Assembly: GCF_025960875.1 (NCBI RefSeq)
Contig: NZ_JAODLR010000017.1
Location: 46,993 to 110,992, forward strand
Reading direction: 5' to 3'
DNA from: Crystallibacter permensis
Lineage (GTDB): Bacteria > Actinomycetota > Actinomycetes > Actinomycetales > Micrococcaceae
Length of the DNA stretch: 64,000 bases
The notes below the pieces were generated by a model that worked only from the letters and a program-made list of their open reading frames with translations, had not been told where the DNA came from and did not search any database. The translations under genes and the position numbers were made by a program. Below are positions 51,742-61,057 of the stretch, piece after piece. How positions within the stretch are numbered: the stretch's first letter is position 1; each line of letters opens with the position of its first letter.

Positions 51742-52695
51742 ATGAACGACGCCGGTTCCCGCCTGATTTTCGGCTGCATGGGTTTGGGTGGCGGCTGGGG
51801 TTCCGGACCGCTTGAAGCCGGCGATGTAGCGGCCGCCAACACGGCCGTTGATGCGGCGTTGGAAGCAGGCATCACTGTTTTTGACCATGCCGACATTTAC
51901 GCTCATGGCAAGGCTGAGGAAGTGTTCGGCCGCGTCCTCACTGCCAGACCGGAGCTGCGCGACAGGATCCAGCTGCAGACCAAATGCGGTATCCGGCTCC
52001 CGGCCGCCGGCCGCATCGGGCAGTACGACTCCTCCCCTGAAACGATCATCGTCCGGGTTGAGGAGAGCCTGAAGCGGCTGGGTACGGACCGGATCGAGGT
52101 GCTACTGATCCACCGTCCGGACCCGCTCGCACACCCCGAGGAAATCGCCTCCGCCTTCCAGCAGCTCAAGGACGACGGCAAGGTGCTGCGGCTGGGCGTT
52201 TCCAATATGTCCGCGGACCAGATGCGCTGGCTCCAATCGGCCCTGCCGGACCCGCTTGCGGCGAACCAGCTGGAGATGAGCCTGCACCGCAGCGGGTGGC
52301 TCGAATCCGGCGTGCTGGTCAACCACACCGAGGCCGCCGAGATCGGATTTCCGCACGGCACCCTTGAGTACTGCCAAGCGAACGACGTCGAACTGCAAGC
52401 CTGGGGCGCGCTGGCCCAAGGGCGCTACAGCGGGGCGGCGGGGACGGCGGAAACCGGCCCGGACGCGGCAACCGCAGCCTTGGTCACCGAAATCGCGGAG
52501 GAAAAGGAGTGTTCACCGGAGGCTGTGGTGCTGGGCTGGCTGATGCGGCATCCGGCCCGCATCCGTCCGGTGGTTGGTACCAGCAACCCGAAGCGGATTC
52601 AGGCTTGCGCGGAAGCCGAACGGATAGCCGCATCCATGACGCGGGATGAGTGGTATTCGTTGTGGGTGGCTGCCCGGGGACGCGCGCTTCCCTAG
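51742..52695 (+). CDS. Aldo/keto reductase (YdhF-like)
   Basis: A 317-residue AKR with the catalytic tetrad in HADIYAHGKAEEVFG (Asp, Tyr), QLQTKCGI (Lys) and VLLIHRPDPL (His), and the C-terminal NADPH site RPVVGTSNPKRI. ATG with GGGAAGG upstream. Closest in pattern to the YdhF/oxidoreductase branch. Substrate unknown. A small CCCGGG hairpin (52694-52710) follows. Confidence 0.9.
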   Translation: MNDAGSRLIFGCMGLGGGWGSGPLEAGDVAAANTAVDAALEAGITVFDHADIYAHGKAEEVFGRVLTARPELRDRIQLQTKCGIRLPAAGRIGQYDSSPETIIVRVEESLKRLGTDRIEVLLIHRPDPLAHPEEIASAFQQLKDDGKVLRLGVSNMSADQMRWLQSALPDPLAANQLEMSLHRSGWLESGVLVNHTEAAEIGFPHGTLEYCQANDVELQAWGALAQGRYSGAAGTAETGPDAATAALVTEIAEEKECSPEAVVLGWLMRHPARIRPVVGTSNPKRIQACAEAERIAASMTRDEWYSLWVAARGRALP

Positions 52696-52885
52696 CCCGG
52701 GGCGCGCCCGGGACTCTCGACAAGCTGAGCCGATCGGAGGAAGGTGGGAGGTGCGAATTTGTGCCAAGATCCCCTTCCGCCGAGACATCCATCAAAGGCG
52801 TTAGGGCAGACCGCTTCCGGAGTGGCTTGAGCCGGGTTGCCCGGAGGGAACGTCGTACGGCTCGTATATTCCGCAGGAGCAGAAA

Positions 52886-53260
52886 ATGGCTGCAAATGTT
52901 GTATCCCAGCTTGCCTCACGGTCCTTTGATGATCCGGATGAGAAACGCCGTCCCGATAAGACGCAGGTAGACGTGGTCACGGTCAGCGACTACACCATGG
53001 CACGGTTCCGGTTCGAATCAGGGTGGCGCTGGTCCGAGTGCATCAAACCCGTGGTGAAAACCGATTCCTGCCAGATCAGCCACGTTGGCTTGTGTACCGG
53101 CGGGTCCCTAACCGTTGAGCTGACCGATGGAACGCGTGCCACAGTGAAGGCCGGTGACTCCTATGCCATACCTCCGGGCCATGACGCCTGGGTTGAGGGC
53201 AATGAGCCGTTTATCGGCTACGAATTCCTGAGCGCGGCCGAGTACGCGAAGGAGGCCTGA
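52886..53260 (+). CDS. Cupin-domain protein
   Basis: A 124-residue single-domain cupin: MARFRFESGWRWSECIKPVV, GLCTGGSLTVELTDGTRATV, KAGDSYAIPPGHDAWVEGNE. Metal ligands of classical cupins are partly replaced, so it may be non-enzymatic. ATG with CAGGAGCAG upstream. Followed by a hairpin. 52696-52885 upstream holds no gene, only a possible TATATT -10 box near 52867. Confidence 0.8.
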   Translation: MAANVVSQLASRSFDDPDEKRRPDKTQVDVVTVSDYTMARFRFESGWRWSECIKPVVKTDSCQISHVGLCTGGSLTVELTDGTRATVKAGDSYAIPPGHDAWVEGNEPFIGYEFLSAAEYAKEA

Positions 53261-53281
53261 GCTCCCAGCTGACAACAACGA

Positions 53282-53316
53282 CGGCGGCGTCTGACCTTCG
53301 CGTTGAGGCGCCGCCG
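53282..53316. terminator. Hairpin after the cupin gene
   Basis: CGGCGGCGTC (53282-53291) pairs with GGCGCCGCCG (53307-53316) with one wobble and a 15-nt loop, 21 bp after the cupin stop. Confidence 0.6.
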
Positions 53317-53366
53317 CTACATTGAGATTCCGGGCCTTAATGCGTGGCACCGTTGGACGTAGGGCG

Positions 53367-54969
53367 TCAGAATGGCGGTGGGGTGTAGAGATCTGGCGGT
53401 GGTGGTTCGGTTGGTGGGCGGATGGACCAGCTGTTTTCGGGTGTGCTGGTCCATTCGTGGCCGGTACGCGATTTCCAAATGGTGCTGCCGTCGGCATACT
53501 GGGTGACCTTCCAACCGCCGGCGTGCTTCGCACTGTGCTCGGGTTTACAGAGGGCCTTGAGATTTTCGAGTACGGTTTTACCGCCGTCTTCCCAAGCGAT
53601 CGTATGATCCACCTCACAGAATCGGGCTTCCACGCGGCAGCCGGGGCCGCTGCAGTGCCCGTCCCGTAACCGGACGAGACGTTTCAGCCATTCGGGCGGG
53701 TGCCGCAGGTCTTTCGCGGCGGCGATCGCGTTGCGGTATTCATCGGTGAGGACCGGCAGCCACGATTCCGTGAGTCCGGCGAGGTCGCGGGCCATTTCCG
53801 GCGGGATCGGCCCGTAGCCGGCGAGTTCGCCGGGCTCCTCGCTCAACCTTGCCGCGGTCTCCAGCGACAACGTGACCGCGACGCTGGCCGTCACGCCGGC
53901 ACCGGCACCGGTGCCCGTCCCCGTGCCCTTGCAACTGCCGTTGCAGGTGCCGGTGGTGTTGCCGGTGCCGTTACACACGCCTGAGTTGTTGACGAGCAGG
54001 TCTGTGATGACATCGGCGCGCAGCTGGGGCAGGGTCCGGGCCTCGTCGGGGCCTTGCAGCTTTTTGGCGAGGGCCTGGACCAGGTTGAACACCATGACCG
54101 CTTTGTCCGCGCTGCAGCGGAACCAGACTTCGGCCATCCCGTCATCCTGCGGCACCAGGCCCACGTTGCGGGTCTGGTTCGCGCGTTCGTGGCGGACGGT
54201 GAGGGTTTCCGGGTGCAGCCGTTCACGGGCCTTACGCGCACGGGCCTGCACACTCTCCACCGTGATCTTGCCGGCTTTGGGCAGGATCTCGGCCTCGAAG
54301 GCGGGCAGCAGGTTCTCGGGCAGGTCGGCAGAGCCGCGGGCGATGGCGGTGGCCCGCGGCAGGTCCAGGTTCCCGGCGGTCATCGCCTCCACCGTGGCCG
54401 GCAAGTGCTGGCACAGTTGCGCGGCCTCGGTGAGGTCCTTCACCGCGCTGCCGCGGGGCTGGGCCAGGGCCGCGGCGATCTCCGTCGCGGCGCAGGAGGA
54501 GAACCCGTGCGCGTTGCCGGTCTCGGCGCCTTCGGCCGGGCGCAGTTCGGTGAACCGGTTCAACGCCTTCCACCCGGCCGGACTGCAGCCACGCGGTGGT
54601 TTTCGCGGACGCCTGCAGGTAGTCAATGGTCCCGGCATCATCGAGGCCGTCCGGATCAATCCGTTCCAGTACCCCGGCCAGCGCCGCCGGCGCGAGGTCC
54701 TCCCAGCCTTCCGGCAGGCCCGGTACCTCCGGCAGCACCGCGGCCCTCGCCAGCACCTGGCCGGCCTCCTCTGCTGCTTCCTCGGCCGCTTCGTCGAACG
54801 GCTCGGAGAGGCGGCCGCCGAAGGCAAGATTCTCCTCGGCCCAGGCATCCAGCAGGACCTTATGCAGCATGATTTCCAGCAGCGAACTCCCCGCCAAACC
54901 GAGCGCCCGCAGGCCACGGTCCCGGTCCGGCGCCGGCGCCGGTATGAAATCAAACTGGAAATCTTCCAT
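53367..54969 (-). pseudogene. DUF222-HNH endonuclease (13E12-type), frameshifted
   Basis: From ATG at 54969 (MEDFQFDFIPAP) the N-terminal part of a DUF222 protein runs to AKTTAWLQSGR, then the frame changes and continues as WKALNRFTELRPAEG through DUF222 to a C-terminal HNH domain (CSGPGCRVEARFCEVDHTIA, WEDGGKTVLENLKALC). Deleting one base of CCC at 54573-54575 restores one continuous protein of about 533 residues. A Gly/Thr repeat tract lies around 53900-53990. These actinobacterial proteins are multi-copy, of unknown role. Either a sequencing error or real inactivation. Confidence 0.85.
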
Positions 54970-55169
54970 ACACCCACCCTACGAACCGCCTATGACAGTT
55001 TGTGACCGTGCACACACCGCGGGTAGAAAGCACGCGAAGAATCTTCCTGCTTGGGGAAGCATCATGCGTATGACAAGCCGCCACCGTCGTCATTGCCATA
55101 CGGCTGCTGAAGCGGTGGGCCAAGCACCGCGGCCTGGCAGATTTCAATACAATCTGGAGGTTTCCGGTC

Positions 55170-55694
55170 ATGAGCGAGGAGGCGCCCAAGTTCTCTGCGA
55201 TGTTTGCGCGTTACTGCGATGTGTATGGCCGACGAAGTACCACCTCTGACGAGCGTGAAGCGGCAACGGTGTTCTATACGGAGCTGGCCGAAAGAATGCG
55301 CATCAGCCATGCTTTCACTTCCTATGACGCTGCTGCCGATTTTCTGGATGATTATGAAAGGCGATTTTCTGCCCCGACGTCAGCGGGTAAGGATTTGATG
55401 GCCTCGACGATGAGTCTGTTTCGGGAGCGCCTTCCACGCCCAGCGGCACCCCTGGCAGCACCCGTTTTGTCGGTGTTGTTCAATGACCGTCACCTGAGCC
55501 AGTCACTCGGGCTTCCAATCCCGAACCAAGTGATCAGGGCAGGCGTGCACCTTGGCTTGCGGCTTCGAGCCGCTCAGCTTCGTCGGCGTCGGCCGCGGAC
55601 CCGGTCCCGGTTCAACCCCGGCAAAGCAGGTAGCCGCATGTATCCGGGAGGCTACGCGCTTGACGAACTAGGGTCCCTCAACCGCGGCAACTGA
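55170..55694 (+). CDS. Truncated DUF2236 (MpaB/Lcp-like oxygenase) fragment
   Basis: A 174-residue product (MSEEAPKFSAMFARYCDVYG, TVFYTELAERMRISHAFTSY, AADFLDDYERRF, STMSLFRERLPRPAAPLAAP) resembling only the C-terminal part of DUF2236 proteins, whose N-terminal heme-binding half is missing. ATG with GGAGG upstream, so it may still be translated. The upstream 54970-55169 shows no missing half. Assignment by pattern memory only. Confidence 0.5.
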   Translation: MSEEAPKFSAMFARYCDVYGRRSTTSDEREAATVFYTELAERMRISHAFTSYDAAADFLDDYERRFSAPTSAGKDLMASTMSLFRERLPRPAAPLAAPVLSVLFNDRHLSQSLGLPIPNQVIRAGVHLGLRLRAAQLRRRRPRTRSRFNPGKAGSRMYPGGYALDELGSLNRGN

Positions 55695-55858
55695 AAGCAA
55701 TGACTTCCGACTCGCTAAGCAGGCCGGGCTAAGAAGCAGCTGCAGCCCCCTCCGCCAAAACAATGTCCTCTGCTACGAGTTCGCACACGTCGTGCCGGCC
55801 ACGTGCAAACAGACATTACTTCGGCGCCGCCACTGCACGCGATTAAAGAGAAAGGCGC

Positions 55859-55897
55859 CGGCCGGTCTGGAGGTTGGGGGAAAACTCCGACCGGCCG
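55859..55897. terminator. Hairpin in the 55.7-56.0 kb intergenic region
   Basis: CGGCCGGTC (55859-55867) and GACCGGCCG (55889-55897) form a perfect 9-bp stem, extended by GGCG/CGCC. The region 55695-56019 has no gene I can support. Confidence 0.45.
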
Positions 55898-56019
55898 ACG
55901 CCGCATCACTCGCACCTTTATGAGGTGTTTTCACACTAAAGCTCGAAGTTGTTCATTGACCGGGAGCAACCTGTGTATTGCCTGAGTATCCCTTTGCGGC
56001 CTTGGTATCGTCTCTTTCC

Positions 56020-56487
56020 ATGACCACTCCCCAGAAACCCGGCCTGACCTTCCTTGCCACTATCGACGTCGCCGTCGGCCATCCGATCGAAGTCGGCGAA
56101 ACTGCCGAGGGGCACCGGCGGATCATCCCCATCATCGGCGGCACGGTCCAGGGCCCGGCGCTGAACGGCAAGGTGCTTCCGGCCGGCGCCGACTTCCAGA
56201 TCCTGAAGTCCGAGACGGTCACCGAACTGCAGGCGCAATACGCCATCGAGACTAACGACGGCGACCGCATCTACGTCTCGAACTTCGGCTTGCGCTCGGG
56301 CTCGGCGGAAGACATTGCCGCTCTGGTTAGGGGCGATTCGGTGCCGCCGGAGCGGATCTATTTCCGCTGCAGCCCGCGGCTGAGCTCGGCCGGGGAACGC
56401 TGGGCGTGGCTTGGGTCGAAGATCATCGTCGGCACGGGGGAGCGGCATCCGGAAGCCGTCCGCCTGCATCTTTTTGTGCTGGAGTAG
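56020..56487 (+). CDS. DUF3237-family protein
   Basis: A 155-residue beta-barrel-type DUF3237 protein: LATIDVAVGHPIEVGETAEG, HRRIIPIIGGTVQGPALNGK, LPAGADFQILKSETVTELQA, ERIYFRCSPRLSSAGERWAW. I chose ATG 56020, which lies 8 nt after a TATCGT -10-like box (56006-56011); an upstream TTG at 55978 is less convincing. Function unknown. Confidence 0.83.
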   Translation: MTTPQKPGLTFLATIDVAVGHPIEVGETAEGHRRIIPIIGGTVQGPALNGKVLPAGADFQILKSETVTELQAQYAIETNDGDRIYVSNFGLRSGSAEDIAALVRGDSVPPERIYFRCSPRLSSAGERWAWLGSKIIVGTGERHPEAVRLHLFVLE

Positions 56488-56550
56488 CCGGGGCATTATC
56501 CGCCCGTTACAAGAGCTATCCGGCGGGCCGGGCCTCGTTCATAATGAAGC

Positions 56551-57603
56551 ATGAGCGCCGACGAACTCTCCCTCGAGGCGGCCGTAGCCCAGCGGATACC
56601 GCCAGGTTTACGGGTTCTCGCCGTCGTGGCCGGTGTCCTGGGCGCACTGGTGGTATCGCTGTTTTCCTGGAGCCTGGTCAGTCCCAAACCCGCGGTGCTG
56701 CTGATCCGGGCCATGTTCGACCGGAACTGGCACCGGGTCTCGCGCGAGATGGCCAAGCACGTGCCGGAGAGCATTTCGGAAGTCCTTCACGAGCAGTACC
56801 TGGACAGTAGCGACAGCGCCTACCTGGACGTTTACTATCCGGATCGTGCCGACACAGCCCGGGGCCTGCCGACCATTGTCTGGCTTCACGGCGGGGCATG
56901 GGTTTCCGGGAGCAAAGAGGACGTGGCCAACTACCTGCGGATTCTCGCTTCCTACGGTTTCACCACCGTGGGTGTCGGCTATTCTCTGGCGCAGGCGCAG
57001 AAATACCCCGAACCCGTCCGCCAAGCAGCTGCCGCCCTGACCTATCTGCAGCAACATGCAGAACGGCTGCGGGTGGACGCGGAACGGCTGGTGCTCGCCG
57101 GCGACTCCGCCGGAGCCCAGATTGCCGCGCAGCTAGCGCTGCTGATTACCGATGCCGACTACGCGGCGAAACTGGGCATCCCCGCCCCCATCCGGCTGGC
57201 GGAACTTCGTGCGGTGCTGCTGCATTGCGGCGGGTTCGATCTGTCCATCAAGAGCGCCAAGGGCGGCATGGGCAACGGCTTCCTGCGGACGGTGATGTGG
57301 GCCTACACCGGTTCCAGGAACTACCTGGCCATGCCGCAGGTGGACCTCGCGTCCATCACCGGACGGGTGGGAGCGGACTTCCCGCCCGCGTTTGTAACCG
57401 CCGGCAACGCGGACCCACTGCTGCCGCATTCCCTCGCTCTTGCCGAAGCGCTCAGCGACCAAGGAGCCGACATCGAGACGTTGTTTTTCCCCGCCGGGTA
57501 CGAGCCGGCACTCGGCCACGAATACCAGTTCAAGCTGGACAGCAGGGCCGCACAGCTCGTCCTGTCCCGGAGTGTGGATTTCCTGCGGCGCAAGACGCTC
57601 TGA
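56551..57603 (+). CDS. Membrane-anchored alpha/beta-hydrolase (esterase, HSL-like)
   Basis: A 350-residue esterase. An N-terminal transmembrane helix (RVLAVVAGVLGALVVSLFSW) precedes an alpha/beta-hydrolase with oxyanion motif WLHGGAWVSG, nucleophile GDSAGAQIA, Asp in GNADPLLPHS and His in ALGHEYQFKL, the HSL/carboxylesterase type. The ATG is 5 nt after CATAAT (56540-56545), suggesting a leaderless transcript. Substrate unknown. Confidence 0.88.
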   Translation: MSADELSLEAAVAQRIPPGLRVLAVVAGVLGALVVSLFSWSLVSPKPAVLLIRAMFDRNWHRVSREMAKHVPESISEVLHEQYLDSSDSAYLDVYYPDRADTARGLPTIVWLHGGAWVSGSKEDVANYLRILASYGFTTVGVGYSLAQAQKYPEPVRQAAAALTYLQQHAERLRVDAERLVLAGDSAGAQIAAQLALLITDADYAAKLGIPAPIRLAELRAVLLHCGGFDLSIKSAKGGMGNGFLRTVMWAYTGSRNYLAMPQVDLASITGRVGADFPPAFVTAGNADPLLPHSLALAEALSDQGADIETLFFPAGYEPALGHEYQFKLDSRAAQLVLSRSVDFLRRKTL

Positions 57604-57625
57604 GGTGGATCGTGTGTCGCGGCGC

Positions 57626-58012
57626 TCAGCCGCGGGGGCCGCGGAGCCGCTCCAGCTCGCGGCGATCCTTCTTAGTCGGCCGGCCGGTGCCGCGGTCGCG
57701 CTGCGGGATGCCGAGCGACGGCGTGGGCGGCCGCTCCGGCGTGTGGTCGGTATAGCAGTGCGAAGCGGCTTCGGCCCCGACACGCTTGGCGATCAGCTGC
57801 CGGACTTCGAGAATGCGCTCGTAGCCCGGCTGGCGCACGCGGAGGGTATCGCCGGGCACCACTGCCTGCGAGGCCTTGGCCGGATTCCCGTTCAGCCGCA
57901 CATGCCCGGCCCGGCAAGCAGCCGTGGCGGCGGAGCGGGTTTTGTAGGCGCGGATGGCCCACAGCCAGGCGTCGATGCGTACTGACTTCGGACTGCTTGT
58001 CGGGATGCTCAT
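57626..58012 (-). CDS. S4-domain RNA-binding protein (Hsp15-like)
   Basis: A 128-residue protein with the S4 RNA-binding fold (RIDAWLWAIRAYKTRSAATA, ACRAGHVRLNGNPAKASQAV, VPGDTLRVRQPG), as in heat-shock protein 15, which recycles stalled 50S subunits. The basic tail (GRPTKKDRRELERLRGPRG) is typical. ATG at 58012; a GTG nine bases upstream is an alternative. Confidence 0.85.
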   Translation of the reverse strand: MSIPTSSPKSVRIDAWLWAIRAYKTRSAATAACRAGHVRLNGNPAKASQAVVPGDTLRVRQPGYERILEVRQLIAKRVGAEAASHCYTDHTPERPPTPSLGIPQRDRGTGRPTKKDRRELERLRGPRG

Positions 58013-58059
58013 GATGATCACTCAGTTTATCGGACGCAGAAAACGCCGGAAGCAGCAAC

Positions 58060-58115
58060 GTACGACGCCGGCACTTGGGTGAGTTTTTCGGCCCACCCTT
58101 GTGCCGGCGTCGTAC
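58060..58115. terminator. Strong hairpin terminator for the aldehyde dehydrogenase gene
   Basis: GTACGACGCCGGCAC (58060-58074) and its exact complement (58101-58115) form a 15-bp stem, with an inner GGGTG/CACCC stem. It lies between the dehydrogenase stop (58137) and the S4 gene. Confidence 0.8.
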
Positions 58116-58136
58116 ACTATTTGCCTGTTGACGGTG

Positions 58137-59543
58137 TCAGTCGGCGATGTAGAAGAGCCGCTTGTTGACGAATTCATCCATGCCGAGCGGGCCGAGTTCG
58201 CGGCCGAAGCCGGAGCGCTTGACGCCGCCGAACGGAATGTCCGCACCCTCGCCGACGCCGTTGACGTTGGCCATGCCGACCTCCAGGCGCTGGGCTATCC
58301 TGCGGGCGCGTTCCTCATCGGTGGAGAAGACCGCACCGCCGAGGCCGTAGTCGGTGTCGTTGGCCAGGGCGATGGCCTCCTCGTCGCTGGAGACCTTGTA
58401 GACCACGGCGACCGGGCCGAAGAGCTCTTCCTTGTAGGCGCGCATTTCCTTGGTCACACCGGTCAGCACCGTGGGAGCAAGGTAGGACCCCGGGCCGTCC
58501 ACCAGCTTGCCGCCGGCGTGGACCGTAGCGCCCTTGTTCACCGCATCCTTCAACTGCTCAGCGAGGCCTTCCGCTGCGGCGCGGGACGAAAGCGGGCCGA
58601 AGGTGTTCTCGGCGCCCTCGGCCGGGTTGCCGGGCTTCATGTTCTTGGCGCGCTCGGTCAGTTCGGCGACGAAGTCGTCATAGATGTCCTCCATGACAAT
58701 CATGCGCTTGTTCGAGTTGCAGGCCTGGCCGGTGTTTTCCATCCGGGTATCCCACGCCTGAGCCGCGGCCGCCTTGATGTCGGCCGAGTCCAGGACCACG
58801 TACGGGTCCGAGCCGCCGAGTTCGAGGACGGCTTTCTTGAGGTTGCGGCCGGCGATCTCGCCGATGGCCGAACCCGCTCGCTCTGAACCGGTCAGGGAGA
58901 CGCCCTGGATGCGCGGGTCGGCAATGATTTCCGCAACCTGGTCATGCGTGGCGAAGACGTTGACGTAGGCGCCCTTGGGCAGACCGGCGTCGTCCATGAT
59001 CTTCTGGATGGCCAGTGCGGACTTCGGGCAGTTCTCCGCGTGCTTGAGGACGATGGTGTTGCCGAGCATCAGGTTCGGCGCGGCAAAGCGGGCCACCTGG
59101 TAGTACGGGTAGTTCCACGGCATGATGCCCAGCAGCGGCCCGACCGGGAGCTTCTGGATCATGGCGCGGCCACCGCCGATGGCCTTGATCTCCTGGTCCG
59201 CCGCGAGGCTCGGGCCCTCGGTGGCGAAGTAGCTGAAGATGTCCGTACAGAACTCGGCCTCGTCCTTGGACTCGCCGATGGGCTTGCCCATTTCTTCGGT
59301 AATGATGGCGGCCAGCTCGTCGGCGCGTTCAGTGAACAGCTCCGCGATGCGGGATACCACCTTGGCACGCTCGGTGATCGGCACGTCCTTCCAGGACTGG
59401 AAGGCTTCCTGGGCTGCCGCGAGTGCGTCCTGGATATCCGCGTCGGTGGCAGTGGGGAATTCTTCAACCACCTCACCGGTGGCCGGATTCAGCACCCGGT
59501 AAGCGGTCTTCGTGGATGAGGCGGTGTTGGTCGTAGCTGTCAC
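58137..59543 (-). CDS. NAD(P)-dependent succinate-semialdehyde-type aldehyde dehydrogenase
   Basis: A 468-residue ALDH. Catalytic Glu in KKAVLELGGSDPYVV, catalytic Cys in ENTGQACNSNKR, cofactor loop SLTGSERAGSAIGEIA. The short N-terminus and sequence pattern fit the NAD-dependent succinate-semialdehyde dehydrogenase group (GabD/SSADH-like). GTG start with AGGAG upstream. The upstream 59544-59679 carries a GCCGGAAA-N8-TTTCCGGC dyad that may be its operator. Substrate is inferred from family only. Confidence 0.9.
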   Translation of the reverse strand: MTATTNTASSTKTAYRVLNPATGEVVEEFPTATDADIQDALAAAQEAFQSWKDVPITERAKVVSRIAELFTERADELAAIITEEMGKPIGESKDEAEFCTDIFSYFATEGPSLAADQEIKAIGGGRAMIQKLPVGPLLGIMPWNYPYYQVARFAAPNLMLGNTIVLKHAENCPKSALAIQKIMDDAGLPKGAYVNVFATHDQVAEIIADPRIQGVSLTGSERAGSAIGEIAGRNLKKAVLELGGSDPYVVLDSADIKAAAAQAWDTRMENTGQACNSNKRMIVMEDIYDDFVAELTERAKNMKPGNPAEGAENTFGPLSSRAAAEGLAEQLKDAVNKGATVHAGGKLVDGPGSYLAPTVLTGVTKEMRAYKEELFGPVAVVYKVSSDEEAIALANDTDYGLGGAVFSTDEERARRIAQRLEVGMANVNGVGEGADIPFGGVKRSGFGRELGPLGMDEFVNKRLFYIAD

Positions 59544-59572
59544 GGCCAGGGCTCCTATCTGATCAACGGCAC

Positions 59573-59596
59573 GCCGGAAACCACATTATTTCCGGC
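59573..59596. promoter_or_regulatory. Operator-like dyad upstream of the aldehyde dehydrogenase
   Basis: GCCGGAAA (59573-59580) and TTTCCGGC (59589-59596) are perfect 8-bp arms around 8 bp, 30 bp before the dehydrogenase start. The neighbouring IclR gene is a candidate binder. Confidence 0.5.
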
Positions 59597-59621
59597 CATG
59601 CTGTAATCATGTCGCGAAAGG

Positions 59622-59639
59622 CCGGTTTTGTGAAACCGG
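59622..59639 (-). terminator. Hairpin terminator of the IclR gene
   Basis: CCGGTTT (59622-59628) and AAACCGG (59633-59639) pair with a TGTG loop, about 41 bp after the IclR stop on the minus strand, followed by CCTTTCGC. Confidence 0.5.
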
Positions 59640-59679
59640 TCACGGTGCTGCGTCCTGTCGGGCCGGGCAAGCTGACGAG

Positions 59680-60498
59680 TTAGCCGAGCAGGCCGTCTAG
59701 ACTGCGGACGATTTTTCGCATGATTGTCGCAGTCGCAATGAGCTCATTCACGAGTTCCTGCTCCCGGCGAGGGCTCAGGCGCTCCAGCGGTACGGAACAG
59801 CTCAAAGCGTCACCGCCACCGTCATCCAGGTTGAGGGCTACCCCGAAGCACCGCAGGCCCAGGGTGTTCTCTTCGTTGTCGACGGCGTAGCCCCGCTTCC
59901 TGCTGGCCTCCAGATCTGCCTTGAGCCTTCGACGCGACGTGATGGTGTGCGGGGTCAAGGGCAGCAACTTCTCCGGCAAGTGTGCTTCCAGCTCGGGGCC
60001 GATGTTTGCCAGCACGGCTTTGCCGAGCGATGTCGCATAGGCGGGAAGCCGACGGCCGACGCGGTTGGATTTCCGTTCGTAAGCGGGGGATTCCTGAGTG
60101 GCGAGATAGACCATGTCGGAGCTGTCCAGCCTGCCGTAGTGCACGGTCTCGCCGAGGCGTTTGCCGAGCTCTTCGAGGTGCGGCTGCACGATTCGCAACA
60201 GCGGATCCGTATCCAGATAGGTGGTGCCGGCGAGGAGCGCCCTAATACCGATGCTGTACATCGATCGGGTCGGATCCGTACGGACCCAACCCAGGTCAGT
60301 GAGAGTGCGCAGGAGCGCGTAGATGCTGCTGCGCGGGGCGGACAGCTGCTCGCACAGTTCCCGGATGGTCACTGGCTGGTTGCGCCGTGCAGCGAGGAAC
60401 TCAAGAACTTCCACGGTTCGTGCCGCAGACTTCACTTCACGAATGCCGCTGAGGGGCGCCGTGCCCGCCTGGACTGGTGCTGCCGAAGGTGCGCTCAT
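59680..60498 (-). CDS. IclR-family regulator
   Basis: A 272-residue IclR protein: SAARTVEVLEFLAARRNQPV, LCEQLSAPRSSIYALLRTLT, DLGWVRTDPTRSMYSIGIRA and a ligand domain with AYATSLGKAVLANIG and YAVDNEENTLGLRCFGVALN. ATG with AAGGAG. It is the third IclR in the window and sits between aldehyde dehydrogenase and stress/hydroxyacid genes, which it may regulate. Confidence 0.92.
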   Translation of the reverse strand: MSAPSAAPVQAGTAPLSGIREVKSAARTVEVLEFLAARRNQPVTIRELCEQLSAPRSSIYALLRTLTDLGWVRTDPTRSMYSIGIRALLAGTTYLDTDPLLRIVQPHLEELGKRLGETVHYGRLDSSDMVYLATQESPAYERKSNRVGRRLPAYATSLGKAVLANIGPELEAHLPEKLLPLTPHTITSRRRLKADLEASRKRGYAVDNEENTLGLRCFGVALNLDDGGGDALSCSVPLERLSPRREQELVNELIATATIMRKIVRSLDGLLG

Positions 60499-60629
60499 GC
60501 GGGCTCCTTCCCGTGAAGATGAACCGTTGACGACACTTTAGCGGAAAGGGTTGGTCTGGCGCATCCGTCTTCATATGCGGACGGACCAGGAGGGACGGAA
60601 GCTGTCGGGCGGGTCCGGAAGAGCCTTCG

Positions 60630-61025
60630 TCAGCCGCGCGGGCCGACTGGAGGTTTGACCGCGTGGACGGGGCACCCGGCTTCGAGAATGACTCGCTGGG
60701 CTGTGCTGCCAAGGATCAGCTTGCCCACCCGGGAACGGCGGCGGACACCGATAACGACCAGATCGACGTCGTCTTCAAAGGAGACGTCAACGATGAGGTC
60801 GCCCGGATCGTCGTCGCCCTCCATGTCCCGGACCGCTGCCTGTACGCCAAGGTCCGCGGCTCGCTTCAGGGCTACCGCCAGTTCTGCCTGGGCGGCCGGC
60901 GTATTCTCGGCTTGAGCGGGGCCGAGGATCCTCAGATTGGTGCCGCGGAGGGCAGCCTCATCAATTGCACTCTGCAGGGCAATGCGTCCTTCGTCGGTGG
61001 GAACGAAGCCAACGGCAACACTCAT
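60630..61025 (-). CDS. Universal stress protein (UspA domain)
   Basis: A 131-residue single UspA domain with the ATP-binding signature GVRRRSRVGKLILGSTAQRV (G-2x-G-9x-G-S/T). ATG with AGGAG. It follows the 2-hydroxyacid dehydrogenase gene by 32 bp on the same strand, so they are probably co-transcribed. Confidence 0.9.
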   Translation of the reverse strand: MSVAVGFVPTDEGRIALQSAIDEAALRGTNLRILGPAQAENTPAAQAELAVALKRAADLGVQAAVRDMEGDDDPGDLIVDVSFEDDVDLVVIGVRRRSRVGKLILGSTAQRVILEAGCPVHAVKPPVGPRG

Positions 61026-61057
61026 GTCTACTCCTGTTTGCTGGTGGATGCGGGAGG

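Noticed and set aside
53880..53990. Mobile repeat inside the HNH gene
   Set aside because: The GGCACC/GGTGCC repetition is in-frame low-complexity coding sequence, not a separate element.
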